Below are positions 36,623 through 48,448 of a DNA stretch of 64,000 bases, piece by piece. The stretch is from assembly GCF_008831285.2 (NCBI RefSeq), contig NC_045150.1, forward strand, positions 7,266,001 through 7,330,000, in the 5' to 3' direction. How positions within the stretch are numbered: position 1 is the first letter of the stretch; each line of letters begins with the position of its first letter. Position numbers and translations under genes: made by a program. The notes beneath the pieces were generated by a model. The model did no database searches. It was given only the letters and a program-made list of their open reading frames with translations, and was not told the origin of the DNA. The DNA comes from Nymphaea colorata (Eukaryota; Streptophyta; Magnoliopsida; Nymphaeales; Nymphaeaceae).

Positions 36623-37165
36623 ACGATCAGCAGAACTTTGCCACTTTCCAAAGGTCTTGGATGCCCCATCGGTTGCACTTGTTCTGGACACAAAACAGAT
36701 CATTCATGGCCATGGAACAATAGTCAAGCACAACACCCGAACTTGCGTGCTAAATCTATCACGCTTTTTCTTCTCTTGGATCCATCAAAGTGACGAACAC
36801 AGCCCTGGAGAATTGACTACAACCAAATGGTTAGCGGCTTCTCAATGGCCTGCCACATAAGGAAGAATATAGAAACACAGAAGTTCGCAATTGCTCAGGT
36901 CATTCATGACACTCTGGATGTGGTATATACTAGTATTTCTTGGTTTGAACGTTGCAACTGAAAAAAGGCCGCGTAGCAATATAAGATGATGCACTATTAA
37001 CCTTTCTCTAATAATATTGATGCTTCAGTACAGACGCAATTTGTACACCGTGCTTTCTTGATTAATACAACAAACCCATTGAACTGCAGCTTCGGAAAAG
37101 CGTTCAGCACAAGGTGATCACAGTTCTCCATATTTGTCTTGTATGTGTCGTAAAACTTGCTTCGG

Positions 37166-38918
37166 TTACTGAGGCCGCCGCCACCACCATGACTCGTCAA
37201 AATTTGATGTTAAAAAGGCCTCACTTGTTAACCAGTAATTCGGCATCATGTCAATACATTGGCCCACAGGTTGAGGATCTATGTTTTGTTGCATCATGCC
37301 GGTGCCATGGTAGGCAGCAGAAGTAGCTGCTTGTCTCTGGTTCGCGATGTCAATAACCTTATTAAGGTAGAAGGATGCCGAAGACAAGCAAGCAGGAGGA
37401 GGAGGCAAGGTTTGGTAAGGTTGCAGGCAACTAGTCTGGCGTTGAGATCCTGCACATGCTGTTGGCACTACAGACATGCCTATGCACATATATTCATCAC
37501 AAAATTTCCACACACTTTGTAAGTTCAAAGCAGCAATAGCATATGCAGGAAAAAACAAAGCAAAGTACTCCAAAGAAAATTAATTGTTTTTCAAAATTGT
37601 GCCTAATCCTTTTTAACTGAAGAGATGGGTTGTGGCGGGTTCCCCAAAGATAGTTTAAAAGTAGGCACTGTATTCTCCCCCAGTCAGGCCCGTAGGTTTT
37701 CTCCCTCTTATGCAAATGCAGCCAAATACTAGAGGATTTGGTTCTGCCTTTGATTGAATCGGCTCAGAATCACCTGATTCGAGGCTGCTTCCTTCAGCAT
37801 CAATTCTAACTGCTACCCAATGTCGAAATAGATGAACTATAGTTCTTTATTATAAATAAAGATATCACACGTTTATTAGTTATTATTTGTAGTTGTGTCC
37901 ATAAATTATAGCCATTAATTAATTGTAGTTCCTTGCCGGTTACTTGCCTTTTTATAGATATGTTCAACTTTTCCATTGTTGTATAGTAAAAGTGCATTGT
38001 AAAAAATTATGAAACGACTCAGATGAGTCAGGTGCAGACTGATTTGGTTGTGGGGATGTCAATAAATTCTATTTAGATTGGATATAAAAAGTTTTGGTAT
38101 TAAAAAAAAAAACATTTAATATCTGATTAAGACATCATAGAATTGAATTCAGATTTTCGAATATACTTAAATATCTTATTAAATTTAATTTAAACAAATA
38201 CCCTATATCTAACACCCTAAAAATCAATCAAAATGCGGAATCAGATGTGAATATAAAAATCAGATTTAAATAGAATTGGAATTGTGAAATCTCAGATTCA
38301 AAAATTTGAATATGACTTTTACTGGAAATTTGGCGGATGGTAGATGGTGTATACTTGAGGGAAGTACCTAGTCGCAGTACCCGAGGATCGGGCTGTAGCC
38401 TCCACGCCTCACAGAGCAGCCGGTTCTGTATCACCTTGTTCTTATTCATCTCCAAAGTGCCAATCTGATGCCTGTACTCCGCTTCCTTCTCCGCCATCAG
38501 CCTCTCATACTTCCTTTCTATTCCCTCCATCTCTTCCCTGAATTGGGCAATCAGCCGCTCTACCTGATGACCCAATAGACGAGAATCAGATGGGGGTCAT
38601 TTCTTTCCGAACCAGGCTCCGTGCTAATGATGGATTTGGATCTGGATCTGGATCCAGAAGGCTAATGATACGTAGAAGCAGAATCGTTCGCAAATGCACA
38701 GTCGATCATTCTTTCTTGGATTTGGATCAGACAGCGTGCGGCATAAGCTACTAACAAAGACCAACCTCTTCCTTGTGCAGCCTTTCGTTCCGCTGGTCTT
38801 CATGCTTCATCCGATCGATCTCACAGTCAAGTATGGGCAGCCCTTCCGGCAGAACGGTCCAGCGAGGGGTCTGGTGGCCAATAGACCTCCTTGCTCCGCT
38901 CCATTGGCCTCCATCCAT
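37166..38918 (-). CDS. coiled-coil protein resembling the MOM1 C-terminal region
   Basis: Three minus-strand exons, 38918-38766, 38563-38368 and 37479-37166, join in frame through GT-AG introns to 663 nt (220 residues). Exon 1 contains LPILDCEIDRMKHEDQRNER. Exon 2 is a charged heptad-like coiled coil, VERLIAQFREEMEGIERKYE, then KNKVIQNRLLCEAWR. Exon 3 is Gln/Pro-rich and ends in SNFDESWWWRRPQ. The pattern of Glu/Lys helices followed by NKV..N..LAEAWR resembles the C-terminal coiled coil of MOM1-like proteins, plant transcriptional-silencing factors. MOM1 proteins are far longer and also carry a degenerate SNF2 region absent here, so this is either a truncated copy, the 3' part of a gene whose upstream exons I could not find, or an unrelated coiled-coil protein. 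The exon structure is well supported; the identity is tentative. Confidence 0.55.
38052..38330. mobile_element. hAT-like MITE, TAGGGATGTCAA family (partial)
   Basis: Left end GGGGATGTCAATAAATTC, then TTAATATCTGATTAAGA, TTGAATTCAGATTTTCG and ATTCAAAAATTTGAATATGAC words typical of the family. It stops without the usual TTGACATCCCTA right end, at the 3' edge of intron 2 of the coiled-coil gene. Confidence 0.5.
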
Positions 38919-39062
38919 GGTGGGTACCTTGATAAAGTTAGCACCATTAGCAAGCTTGGAATTAGAAAATTTTAGTTAAGACCTACTGGCCATAAAATTT
39001 AAAAATTGTAAGAGTAGAGTGCCGGCTGGCCTGCTCTCTCATGCAATCGTACCTGCGACTCT

Positions 39063-39082
39063 CCCTCTCTCTCTCTCTCTCA
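39063..39082. repeat. (CT)n microsatellite
   Basis: A CTCTCTCT tract of about 20 bp, upstream of the minus-strand coiled-coil gene. No gene is supported between 38.95 and 41 kb. A near-repeat of TTCTGATTTTTTGGCCAAAA at 39270 and 39420 marks another local duplication there. Confidence 0.8.
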
Positions 39083-41317
39083 CGCACCCCTCACAACTCA
39101 CATGATTCAACTTTCAGATGAAGCATTCGGACAAGCAGCAATCACATCGGTGGCAACCGACAGACAAGGCGTCGTTTTTCGGCGACCAAAAGAAACGTTG
39201 CCTGAATCACCAAATCAATTTTCAGGTAGGGCCTGTTTTCTCGTTTCCCTCTCTATCGAGATACCATTCGCTTCTGATTTTTTGGCCAAAAGCCATCGGA
39301 TTCCGATTGGATTTCCCAACCAAGTGCTGATGGATTTCCCAACCAAGTGCCGAATCGGATTCCTCAGCCCTTAACCTACTGATCCAAACCATCAACTAGA
39401 GAAGAACCATTAGATTCACTTCTGATTTTTTGGCCAAAAGCCATCGGATGCGGAACCTGATTCCTCAGCCCCTAACCATCAATTAGAGAAGAACCATTTC
39501 ATCTAGGCATTTTTTCCCCAATGTTGGATGAATTTCCCCTTTTTACCGGAATCCAGCAAGCAGAGCCTTCATCCATCAGAGGAGAAGAGGAACACGTACA
39601 AGACCCAGTGGAAACTGTGGAAGCACTCCTACTTCTAGAGCCGCCAAAATGTGGTGACCTGGGATTCAAGAAACTTCTACGAAAGATGTCTGCAAAAGAC
39701 CTCAACGAAGGGGAGAAAACCGAACGTTTTCATTTCACTTTGTATAACCGGGCCGGGCCCGGCCCAAGTTTCGGGCCGTCGGATCAATCCGGCCCGGCAC
39801 TTATTTTATCAAGATTAAAAAAAGAAAAAAGGGTTGTCGCAGTGGCCAAATTATAGTTTTAAAATTTTAATAAAAGTTGAAATAAATTTTTTTAATTTTT
39901 ATACATGTATTAAATTAAATTTTTTTAAATTTAATATAAATTTTTAAAGTTTTTAAAATCTGAAAATAAAAAATATTAAACTAAAATCTTTTAGATTTAA
40001 ATATAAATTTTTAAAGTTTTTAAACTCTCAAAAGGGGGCCAACCCTCCCCTCGGCCCTTCCATGTCTGCCCTTTCATGTCTGCATGTGTAAGTAAGAGAA
40101 ATTAGGACTAACCGACTAATCTGTCAAAATGGAATGTTTTTATACTTGTTGCAAAGAAAACTCGTTCTTTGGAATACTCTTCACGTCAAAAAGTTATGAA
40201 ACTCAATATAAAAGGACATAATTTTCAACGTATATGAACTTAGAAAAGTTCTACTGATTATTAAACTTCTAGAAGATCATATTTACACGATTAAAAAATA
40301 TAACTTTTACATAAAACTATGATCTTTTTGTTATCATGACCAAATTCATACAGCATATTCTCCAAAAAAAAAAAACAAAGTGAGAACAAAAATTCTAATG
40401 TGAGTGTGTGCGTGTTTTATATAGAAAGTAAAGGTATCCCAAATACTCCATGCATGGTTACCATATAAAAAAAATTAAAATAAAGACATAGAAAAGGTAG
40501 TTGAGTTTGTCAAGTATATATTAGTCAAGATAATCACTCATGCCTTAGAGAAGTTGTTTAGATTGAGCTACCTTTTATATTTATATGTAACTCATGGATT
40601 TGATATTCTACTATTTATGGCTATTTAGCTGAATTCCAGCTGACTTAAAAATTAAAATCTGATTTCAGAGATGAATTTTAAAGGTCTAATCTATAATTCT
40701 TAAGAAAACATTTCAGTTCGGTGTATATACTGAATTTTTACGAGAACTTAAAATCAACTTATTGAATTTCCATGATTTTTTTTAGATATAGATAAGAAAA
40801 GGTGAAAGGTGAATATATATATATATATATTTCAAGTATTTCTTGTCATGTTTTGTTGGAACTAAGTGGTTTGCCATATAATACCCATATATATGTCCAC
40901 AAGAATTTTCATTTTTGGTTATATCCAAATAACTGGCTCTATTTTTGGAATAATTGATGGCATACCAAATACACAAACAATACTAAAAATAAAGAAACTT
41001 GCATTATAATCTACTTCTCCTTGGGAAAGGTTTAAGCAACTTATGGCAAAAGTAATAAAAAGGGCCAGAGAAGGCGGTGGGCCTTTAATGAGAAAGGCCA
41101 GCCAGTTGATAGTGCCCAAAAGCTTGAAGGGCTTAAAGCAATGGCGCAGACTCCACCTGTAGAAGAGTAGTGGCAGACAATGCGACTCCTCTGGCAAAGA
41201 AGCTCATTCTTTCTACAAGCTGAAGTTGTTTCTTCCACAGTTTTTTTTTTTTTTTGCTTATTGTAGTCAAAAGACAAGCCATGAAACAAGTCACAGAGAA
41301 AATTTTATGGGAGCATT

Positions 41318-41540
41318 TGGATGACACCATTCAGAAAAGGAAAATTGTTCACTAAAAAAATCAGGTTTTAAAAACTAGTTTGGATGTTTGAATGACAAAA
41401 CAAAAAATTTGAAAGAATTTACTAAACATTTATGAAAACCAAGTTTTGATGTCGGTCAATCGTGCTTGAACAATGCTTTGCAAAAACCAAGTTTAAGTTT
41501 TCATGAAAACAATTTTACTGTCATCCAAACGAGTTTCAAC
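41318..41540. mobile_element. Tourist-like MITE relative
   Basis: GCATTTGGATGACACC on the left and TGTCATCCAAACGAG on the right are inverted complements. The ends match those of the MITE at 57129, and the AAACCAAGTTT and AAAACCTGGTTTT words inside are shared. Exact termini and target duplication are unclear. Confidence 0.5.
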
Positions 41541-41959
41541 CTGGTTTTTTAAGTTGTCATCCAATTACGCCGGAAACCTTCTTTTCTTTTTTCCTTTGGA
41601 AACTATGAAAATGAATTCTAGTTTCACGCCTTTACTACTTCCAATAAGATGCAGCAAGCTGTCGGAATCGGCCAGCAGAATACCGACGGGGAAGACAGAA
41701 ACCTTGTAAACCAATAGGCGAACCGGAAAAATGAAAGGATTCTGTATTTTGTTAAAGATTTTCAAATATTTTAAAAAATTAAAAACAGAGAGAATCGACT
41801 ACACCGGTGATGTGAAACTCCAAAAATGGTGGACTCCGGTGCTCGGCCCAAGAACTCACCCCGACAACCGCCCACGAGACTCGACCGAGTCTCCGACCAT
41901 CAGGTTCACCGCCGACCAGATATTCCTATTTCCGGTTCTTTTGCACTCGGAAACTCAAC

Positions 41960-42720
41960 CGTAGCACGTAAACGGGCAACCTTCTCAGATTCCGATACGA
42001 ACTAAACCAAAAGATTGTTTCTCGAAAACCCAACGCAGCCACGGGGAAACTGGAACCGACTCGCTGAAGCGGACAGCAATTCTTGTGACCTCAGAAGCTC
42101 CCGGAAGGTTCCGGCGGCGGGAGAAAAGAGAAGGAAGCGCAGAAAGCAGCGAAGTAAGAAAAAAACGAAGTGGAAGCCATTTGGGTACCTGAGAGTTGTG
42201 GCGATGCGGCAGGAGAACGGAGGTGTCTCCAGCTAGAAGCGAACGCAGAGGAAAGACTCTCCAAGATGGAAGAAGAAGAAGAGAAGGAGGAGGAGAACGA
42301 AATGGAAGAGAGTAGTGTACAATTATACACACAAGCATAACCACTACAGCCTTCTAAAACAGTCAAAAGGCTGAATAGAAAGGGACAGAAAACCTCGCCG
42401 ACGTACAACCACTCTCTTAAGAGGGGGAAGAAAGGGAGATGGTTGGCTGAGCTCTGCGAGAGAGAGACAGAGACAATAATAAATGAGGGGAAGAGGGCAG
42501 ACTTCTTTTTGCCAGAAATGGCGGTTGCTTGCACCGTCCCCTCTGAAGGACAGGACCGATACGGCGGCCTAAAAGGCACGCCGCCGTGCCACTCCCGTCC
42601 GGCCGTGGGCCCACCTTTCCGTCCTTCGGTCTGGCTCGGTCCGACTGAGCTTCCTGGGCTCGTGTTGAGCTCATTGATGGCTCCCTGACCGGTGCCCAAG
42701 GGGAAAACAATCAAACATTC
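41960..42720 (-). promoter_or_regulatory. GC-rich promoter-like region without an identified gene
   Basis: GC content rises sharply against the AT-rich surroundings. On the minus strand the stretch runs from a CG-rich upstream part through CTCTCTCTCGCAG and a pyrimidine-rich leader to CACAACTCTCAG|GTACCC, a good splice donor at about 42190, with another possible donor, TCGGG|GTGAGT, near 41866. This looks like a promoter and non-coding first exon. The long minus-strand frame across it has no domain. No downstream coding exon was recognised between 41.9 and 39 kb, so the transcript, if any, is unknown. Confidence 0.35.
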
Positions 42721-43696
42721 ATGGTTTTGATGCCGGTGAACGCCGGCCGGTTGCATGGGGAGATCATTCTAAGCTGACTATAATTGATGGATTTGTGGAT
42801 GATAATCATTTTAAAAGAATTTTAAAAGAAGATAAACACTAAAAGATTCTTTCTAACTGAAGGTGATTCTGAAATCATAACCGATTCAAACGTATCTTTT
42901 CTTTTGTTCATGTGAAATTTGGTTAAAGCCCTCCCTCATTTCTCTCCTTGTTAAGAATGACTCAGTTGGATGCCATGAATTAAAAGCAAAATGGGGTTTT
43001 CTCCTTCCCCAAAATCTAATTTGATAAGAGAGAAAATATGCACTCCAAACTTGATCAAGGGGCATAGCTTAAAACGACAAAGTTGTATATCTTAAGAATA
43101 AAACTAGAAAATCTTGGTAAATTTTTAAAAAAACTGAAAACATTTAATATGATGTTTTTTTTTATTTTCTGATGTTTAAAAAAAAACTCATTTTGTATGG
43201 GTATTATACGGTTGACTATGTTTTGGTGTACTATACGTGTTTTTTTTCAATAAGACGTGTTTTTTGTGACAGTTTAAACGAACAGGGTGGGATGTGTTAT
43301 GCGGCACATCTCCAGCTCGACCCTAAAGGAGCTATGCAGCCTATACTCATCCTGTACCCTAAACAGGTATGAATTACATGTGCAGGTTGAAGCACGTGGA
43401 GATCTCACTACTTGATATGGATGCATCTCTAGACCTGAGGGCAATAGAAAGGGACAGCTTCGGCTTTCGAAAAGCTTACCAAATCCCAGGTCTGCAACTC
43501 TGGCTAGTTTTTTCTTCCTAACTCCTAGGCTCATCCTCACCTAGCCCTGGCCGCGAAATTCCATCTTCTTAGGGCCAGCTTCCTATCCCTTCATGCCCAA
43601 CCCTTGGCCAATGCCACCTTCACTCTCCTGCTTGGCCCCACTTCCTAACATTGAAACTGTGGCAGAGTCAAGTTTTCTTTGTTTGTTTGGGAAGAG

Positions 43697-44053
43697 TAGG
43701 GTTGTCAACAGATCATATTCAATTTGGATATACCCTTAATCATATTTGTTTTCTTTCAAATATTCTCATATTTGGATTTGAGTTCCAATTCCAGTACAAA
43801 CAAAGCAAAGTTGTATCTGAATCTGATTTTCACAAACATATCAAAATCCAAATTTTGAAACAAATTTGGGCAAATAGGATATCTGTTTAAACATAAATCA
43901 GATAAGAATTTGTATATTTGAATCCTATCAGATAACATTTCTTAAATATGAATCTAATCTGATTTCTTAATTCGACATTTTTTTTTTGTATCTGACCTTT
44001 TTGAAATGGTTTAGCTGGAGACCTGATCCAAATTAGATATATTGACATCCCTA
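43697..44053. mobile_element. hAT-like MITE, TAGGGATGTCAA family (copy 3)
   Basis: Starts TAGGGTTGTCAACAGATC and ends ATATATTGACATCCCTA, clear terminal inverted repeats. Flanking octamers GGGAAGAG and GCAAGGAG agree at 5 of 8 positions, compatible with an old 8-bp duplication. The 357-bp interior is non-coding and shares TTTGAAATGGTTTAGCTGG with other copies. Confidence 0.65.
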
Positions 44054-44369
44054 GCAAGGAGACAAAAGAAAATTTACAATGTTGCAGTATGTTTTCCAAA
44101 ATTTCTATAAGAGTCAAATTGGAATTTTTGAAAACATTAGTAAGTGAAATTCCGTTCTTATAATTTCAAAGGAGGCCATGGCGCCCCTTCTAGCCCTGCT
44201 CGCTCGCTCTGGCGTTGATTGGAACCCTGCCTTTCCTATCCTTGGTAGCCTTTACAACCCTAACCTAGACTCATTTCCCAACTAATTGAGTTTTAAACCT
44301 CACTTGTGATTCTATGCTATGAGGTCTCAAATTAAGCTCCAATTCACTTGGTCACTAACTTCTTGTTTG

Positions 44370-44640
44370 TATCGAGGGAGAGGGATGGAAAGGAACGAAA
44401 AGGATAACTAATATTTAGTTTGGATAATCGAGTAAAGAGGAGGGAAAGGAAAGAAATGTTAACACCTGGATGTAAATGAAAGGAAAGGAAAGAAAAGGAT
44501 GATAAAACCTGTGCTTGGATGGAGGGAAAGGGAGGGAAATGATATGATTGAAAAGGAAAAGAAGGGGAAGGAAATGGAGAGAGAGACAAAAGGAAAGAAA
44601 AAAGAGGAAAATGATAATTATAAAGCTTGTTTGGATAAAA
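44370..44640. repeat. strand-asymmetric purine-rich tract
   Basis: The plus strand is overwhelmingly G and A, in GGAAAGGAAAG and GGAGGGAAAGG words, with spaced GTTTGGAT motifs every roughly 100 bp (for example at 44417 and 44629), suggesting nested or repeated MITE pieces. The opposite polypyrimidine strand yields long Phe/Pro/Ser frames that are not genes. Confidence 0.65.
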
Positions 44641-44926
44641 AAAAAATGATCCACCATTTTCCTTTCCATCACAATCCCTCCAATTTTGGAGGGATTGGAT
44701 TTACATTGAGTTATCATTTCATTTTTCTTTCTTTCCTTTGCAACCAAACATGTTTTTTTTGTTTTCCTTTCATTTTCTTCCTACTTAATTAACCATCATC
44801 AAATTGATTACCATTTCCTTGGATTTCCTTTTCTTTTCCCTCCATAAAAACAGGCAGAAAAAAAATAGAGAGATTGGGTAGAAAAGAAAGACTATTTCAT
44901 CCTACTACCTCTAAAATATATATTTC

Positions 44927-44928
<2 letters not shown>

Positions 44929-44995
<67 letters not shown>
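44929..44995. repeat. (TA)n microsatellite
   Basis: More than 30 uninterrupted TA units in gene-free DNA between 43 and 45.8 kb. Confidence 0.95.
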
Positions 44996-44997
<2 letters not shown>

Positions 44998-46044
44998 CTT
45001 TGAGATTTGTTTTTGTTGCAATTTTTCTTTACAATGAAATTAGAATACATCAAAATTTGGACATGTTTTCTAGGGTGGTCCATAGCCTTCTTTGTCTTTT
45101 AAACAAAACCAATCTTATTGAGAACTAAAGACAGTTTTAATCTTCCATTTCATTTGTAGAGAAACTTTATTCCTATTTCAAGATATCTTCTTTCAGTGGA
45201 TATGGATAGATTGGTAATGACAATTATATATAATGAGTATAACATTATTGTTTTTTTAATATCGATGAACTTCATAGAGTTCCTTGTTGTACGATTGGAA
45301 GAATATTAGTGTCACGGGATCGTTTGCCTATGATCTTTTGCGGGCAAGTTGATCTTTGACTTGTATCCTGTCACTCTTTTTGTCATGCATTGAGTGTTTA
45401 AACAATCAAACACTCAATGTTTTAAAGAAACTTATCATAGGATTTAAAGAATTTTACAAAGGATTTCCAGAAGTTTTTAAACATTTCAGGCTCCCGGAAT
45501 GCCACATTCTTCCCAAATCCAAGACCATTGTTCATATTCGGGCATCATAATCCTGATCAGAGATCCAAACCCCAAGTCTAATCCAAATTTGAATATACAG
45601 ACTTTATCTTAGACTCCAGACCCATTTCAGGTCCTGGTTCTATTTTCAAATCCATATCGACCCAGATTCTCTCTTCAGATCCGTTTGGGTCCATTTATCT
45701 TCAGATGCATTTTGGAGCCAAAGTGTATTTTCAAATCCATTTCATATACTTTAAATACAAATTCTCTTTTAGATCCAAATGAAAATCTCCGGATTTGATT
45801 CTAGCCCCATTTTTCTGGATTCCTGCCCATGTATGAGCCCGGTCCTTCTTCGATACAAGTAAGTAGCTCTGCCACTGGATGCATGTAGAAGCTGGTGCAG
45901 CACCTACTTTGGCCATGGGTTGCCTGTATTGACTAATCATATTTACTTTCATGCAGCTACCTCAACTTGCAAGCGAGCCTCATAAATCTTCAGTCTTCCC
46001 ACCTGTGTGTGATTTACAGTGAAAGGTTACTGCTCCTTCTTGCA

Positions 46045-46280
46045 ATGGCGTCGCTCCTCCCTCTTCTCTTCGCAATGAAGCTGCTCTTCCCGTCGTCCCT
46101 CACCCTTGCTGTTCGTTTGTTAACGTCACGAATATGTTCTTGTTCTTACGTAAAATCCTTCTTCTCTGCGCGACCAGGGGAAACGGCGGTGCCTGCTTCA
46201 CTATGCTGTTTCGCAGCATTGATCATGGCCACTGTCAGTTAACGCAGATCGTGATCCATGCAGAGGCAATCACTTTTCGA
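46045..46280 (+). pseudogene. defensin pseudogene (exon 2 mostly deleted)
   Basis: Begins ATGGCGTCGCTCCTCCC, parallel to the intact gene at 48449, and encodes a hydrophobic signal-like start. The first exon's end and the donor site (CCATTCGGTGAGCTT in the intact copy) are deleted. The intron end ACCAG and the GGGAAACGGCG start of exon 2 are present, but after CTTCACTATGCTG the sequence jumps to ATGGCCACTGTCAGTTAACG, which in the intact locus lies in the 3' flank near 48930. Nearly the whole cysteine-rich domain is therefore missing. The upstream region is also shared with the intact gene, so this is a duplicated locus that lost its product. Confidence 0.8.
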
Positions 46281-46369
46281 AATGAATAAAATGAACGTCC
46301 GTTGAGCCGATTCCAGAATTTTCTTTTGGAAACCAATTCTCATCTTCCACCAACTACATCGATCGAGGC

Positions 46370-46442
46370 TTCGTCAATTTTCAAGATGTAAGGGAGTTGA
46401 ATATAAGATATTTGTCTAAAAGTTAAATCTGATCCGAATATG

Positions 46443-46517
<75 letters not shown>

Positions 46518-46640
46518 CCATATTCAGATTTGAAATGTCATCTGATTTCTGAGTTGAATTTTTTTTTTGTCCTAGCCGACTTTTTCCGAATGGTTGCGTC
46601 GTCAGATATCTTATCCAAATCAGATATATTTAACACCACA
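46370..46640. mobile_element. hAT-like MITE, TAGGGATGTCAA family (partial), split by (TA)n
   Basis: Family words AAGATGTAAGGGAGTTGAAT, TATTTGTCTAAAAGTTAAAT, TTTTCCGAATGGTTG and CAAATCAGATATATTTAACA occur in the usual order. A (TA)n tract (46448-46516) sits in the middle, bordered by GAATATGGTTT and AACCATATTC, so it forms the loop of an inverted repeat. The ends are decayed. Confidence 0.5.
46448..46516. repeat. (TA)n microsatellite
   Basis: About 34 TA units at the centre of a short inverted repeat (GAATATGGTT/AACCATATTC). Confidence 0.95.
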
Positions 46641-47888
46641 ACCCCCATAGTTCCATCTTAACTGCATGGGGCAGAATCACATGCGGTCAATCAGATAACA
46701 TATTTGTACCCCAAATAGAGTATGAAGGTCCCTAACAAGGAAGTACCTTAAATGCTCTTATCCATCAAGTGGAAAACTCTTTCCAAAAAAAAAAAAAAAG
46801 CAAAAATGGAACACTAATTTTTTTTATATATATAAAATTATGAAAATACCCCTCTAGTAAAATGTGGGAACATGGTTGTCATGTTGGCAACATGACATAC
46901 ACACAAAACGGTCCGATGCTCCCAAGAGTTTGTTTGAAAATGAGAATAATAACATATCATTCTTTATATCTATCTGAAAGATGAAGTAGCTTTATGGGAC
47001 AATGTAATATAATGTGTCATGAATCTGCTTCAATTTTTGAGGCAGCTACATGGACTAATATTATAATATTGTTCGTATTGTCAAACAACCTCTAAAGATA
47101 TGAGAGGTTTTGAATTCTCTCTTTTCAAAATTTAATTATCTCTTTCCAAAATTTTTCTTTTTTGGAGTTTTCTTTCTGTTTTGAAGGCCCTTTTACCTTT
47201 TTTAAATGTTTGTTTTTCTTTTTTAAAAAATTACTCTGTACAAGGTTTTCTTCTTTCTTTTGAAGGCTTAGTTATCTTTTTGCAAGGTTACTTTCTCTTT
47301 TTCAAAAATTTCTTTCTCTTGAAAATATCTCTCTTCTTTCATAAATTCTCCATACATAAACACCCACTATTTTCTCAAAAATATTCCCATGACAGCCTGA
47401 TAGGCCTAATAGAATCCAAGCCTAACATTAAATGACTCGGTATCAAACAACATTTTGCTAGATTTATTTCCAAAGACATTTAAAAAGATTTTTTTTCAAA
47501 ATCCTTTTCATTCTAAAATATTAAAAAATATTCTCTAGATCAAGCTCCCAGATATTATTTGCAAAACATTATTATTAAAGCCTTCATTAATTTTGATTTT
47601 GCTATATGCTTTCAACAGAGCTTTCAATCTTGATTTTATCACTTATGCATGCTCCCAGTAAAATTTTAACTTTGATTTCATCACTCCCCTTTTTTCCACT
47701 AAAATTTACATCTTGCTTTCACCAATCCTCTATTCATTCTCCAAAATTTTCAGCTTTTGCCCCATCACTATTTCTATGCACAAGTTCTTAAACTTATTTT
47801 AACCATTCGTCAATAAGTGTGAACAATCTTTTTTCGAAACAAAAATGCTTTCTATTTTATAGAAGGATTTAATAAGAATATTTTCTAT

Positions 47889-48124
47889 AAGTCATCACAA
47901 TGTCATTTCTAGTTTTTCTAATAAAACTTTTTGTTGGGCAGGTGTCTGCCACCATATATCTCCACGAGTGGATCATTTTTGGTCGAGGGATGCTCAAAGA
48001 GGTCTGATGTAGGCGCTCCATGCAATTTTAAGTCATTACAATGTTATTTTTAGTTCTTCCAATAAAGCCTTTGTTGGGCAGGTGTCGGCCACCATAATAT
48101 ATCTCCACCAGTGGATCATTCCAG
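47889..48124. repeat. imperfect tandem duplication, period 141 bp
   Basis: AAGTCATYACAATGTYATTT starts at 47889 and 48030. Both copies continue with TTGTTGGGCAGGTGTC and CCACCAGTGGATCATT or close variants. It lies upstream of the intact defensin. Confidence 0.88.
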
Positions 48125-48358
48125 AAATTGAAAATTCCAACGCATCGGATGCTTGCAGAAGCTGGTGCTGTTTCTGCATGTGTTAAGCAAATTCATTTCA
48201 CGCATTGACTACGGGGTTAAAAGGGGATGAATCAAAATTCCATGAACAGTTACAGGAGCTTTCCTATGCATCAGATGCATGTAGAGGCTGGTGTACCTAA
48301 TCTTACCAGGGTTTACCCATTTTTACTACTCAATTCTACCTCAACTTGCAAGCCAGCC

Positions 48359-48368
48359 TTATAAATAG
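48359..48368 (+). promoter_or_regulatory. TATA box of the defensin gene
   Basis: TTATAAATAG, an exact plant-type TATA box, lies 81 bp upstream of the start codon, placing transcription start near 48390. The pseudogene copy has the decayed CTCATAAATC at the equivalent place. Confidence 0.8.
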
Positions 48369-48448
48369 AAGATTGAGTTGCGCAGGGCGTCACGCATCTG
48401 CCTCTTCAGTCTTACAACCTCTGTATGATTTACATGCTCCTACTTGCA

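Noticed and set aside
41043-41169. Short basic protein starting MAKVIKRAREGGG
   Set aside because: About 40 codons, no family match and no promoter evidence; probably chance.
42091-42756. 221-residue minus-strand protein
   Set aside because: It spans a pyrimidine-rich, Ser-rich low-complexity leader with a strong splice donor inside; it looks like promoter and leader sequence rather than coding DNA.
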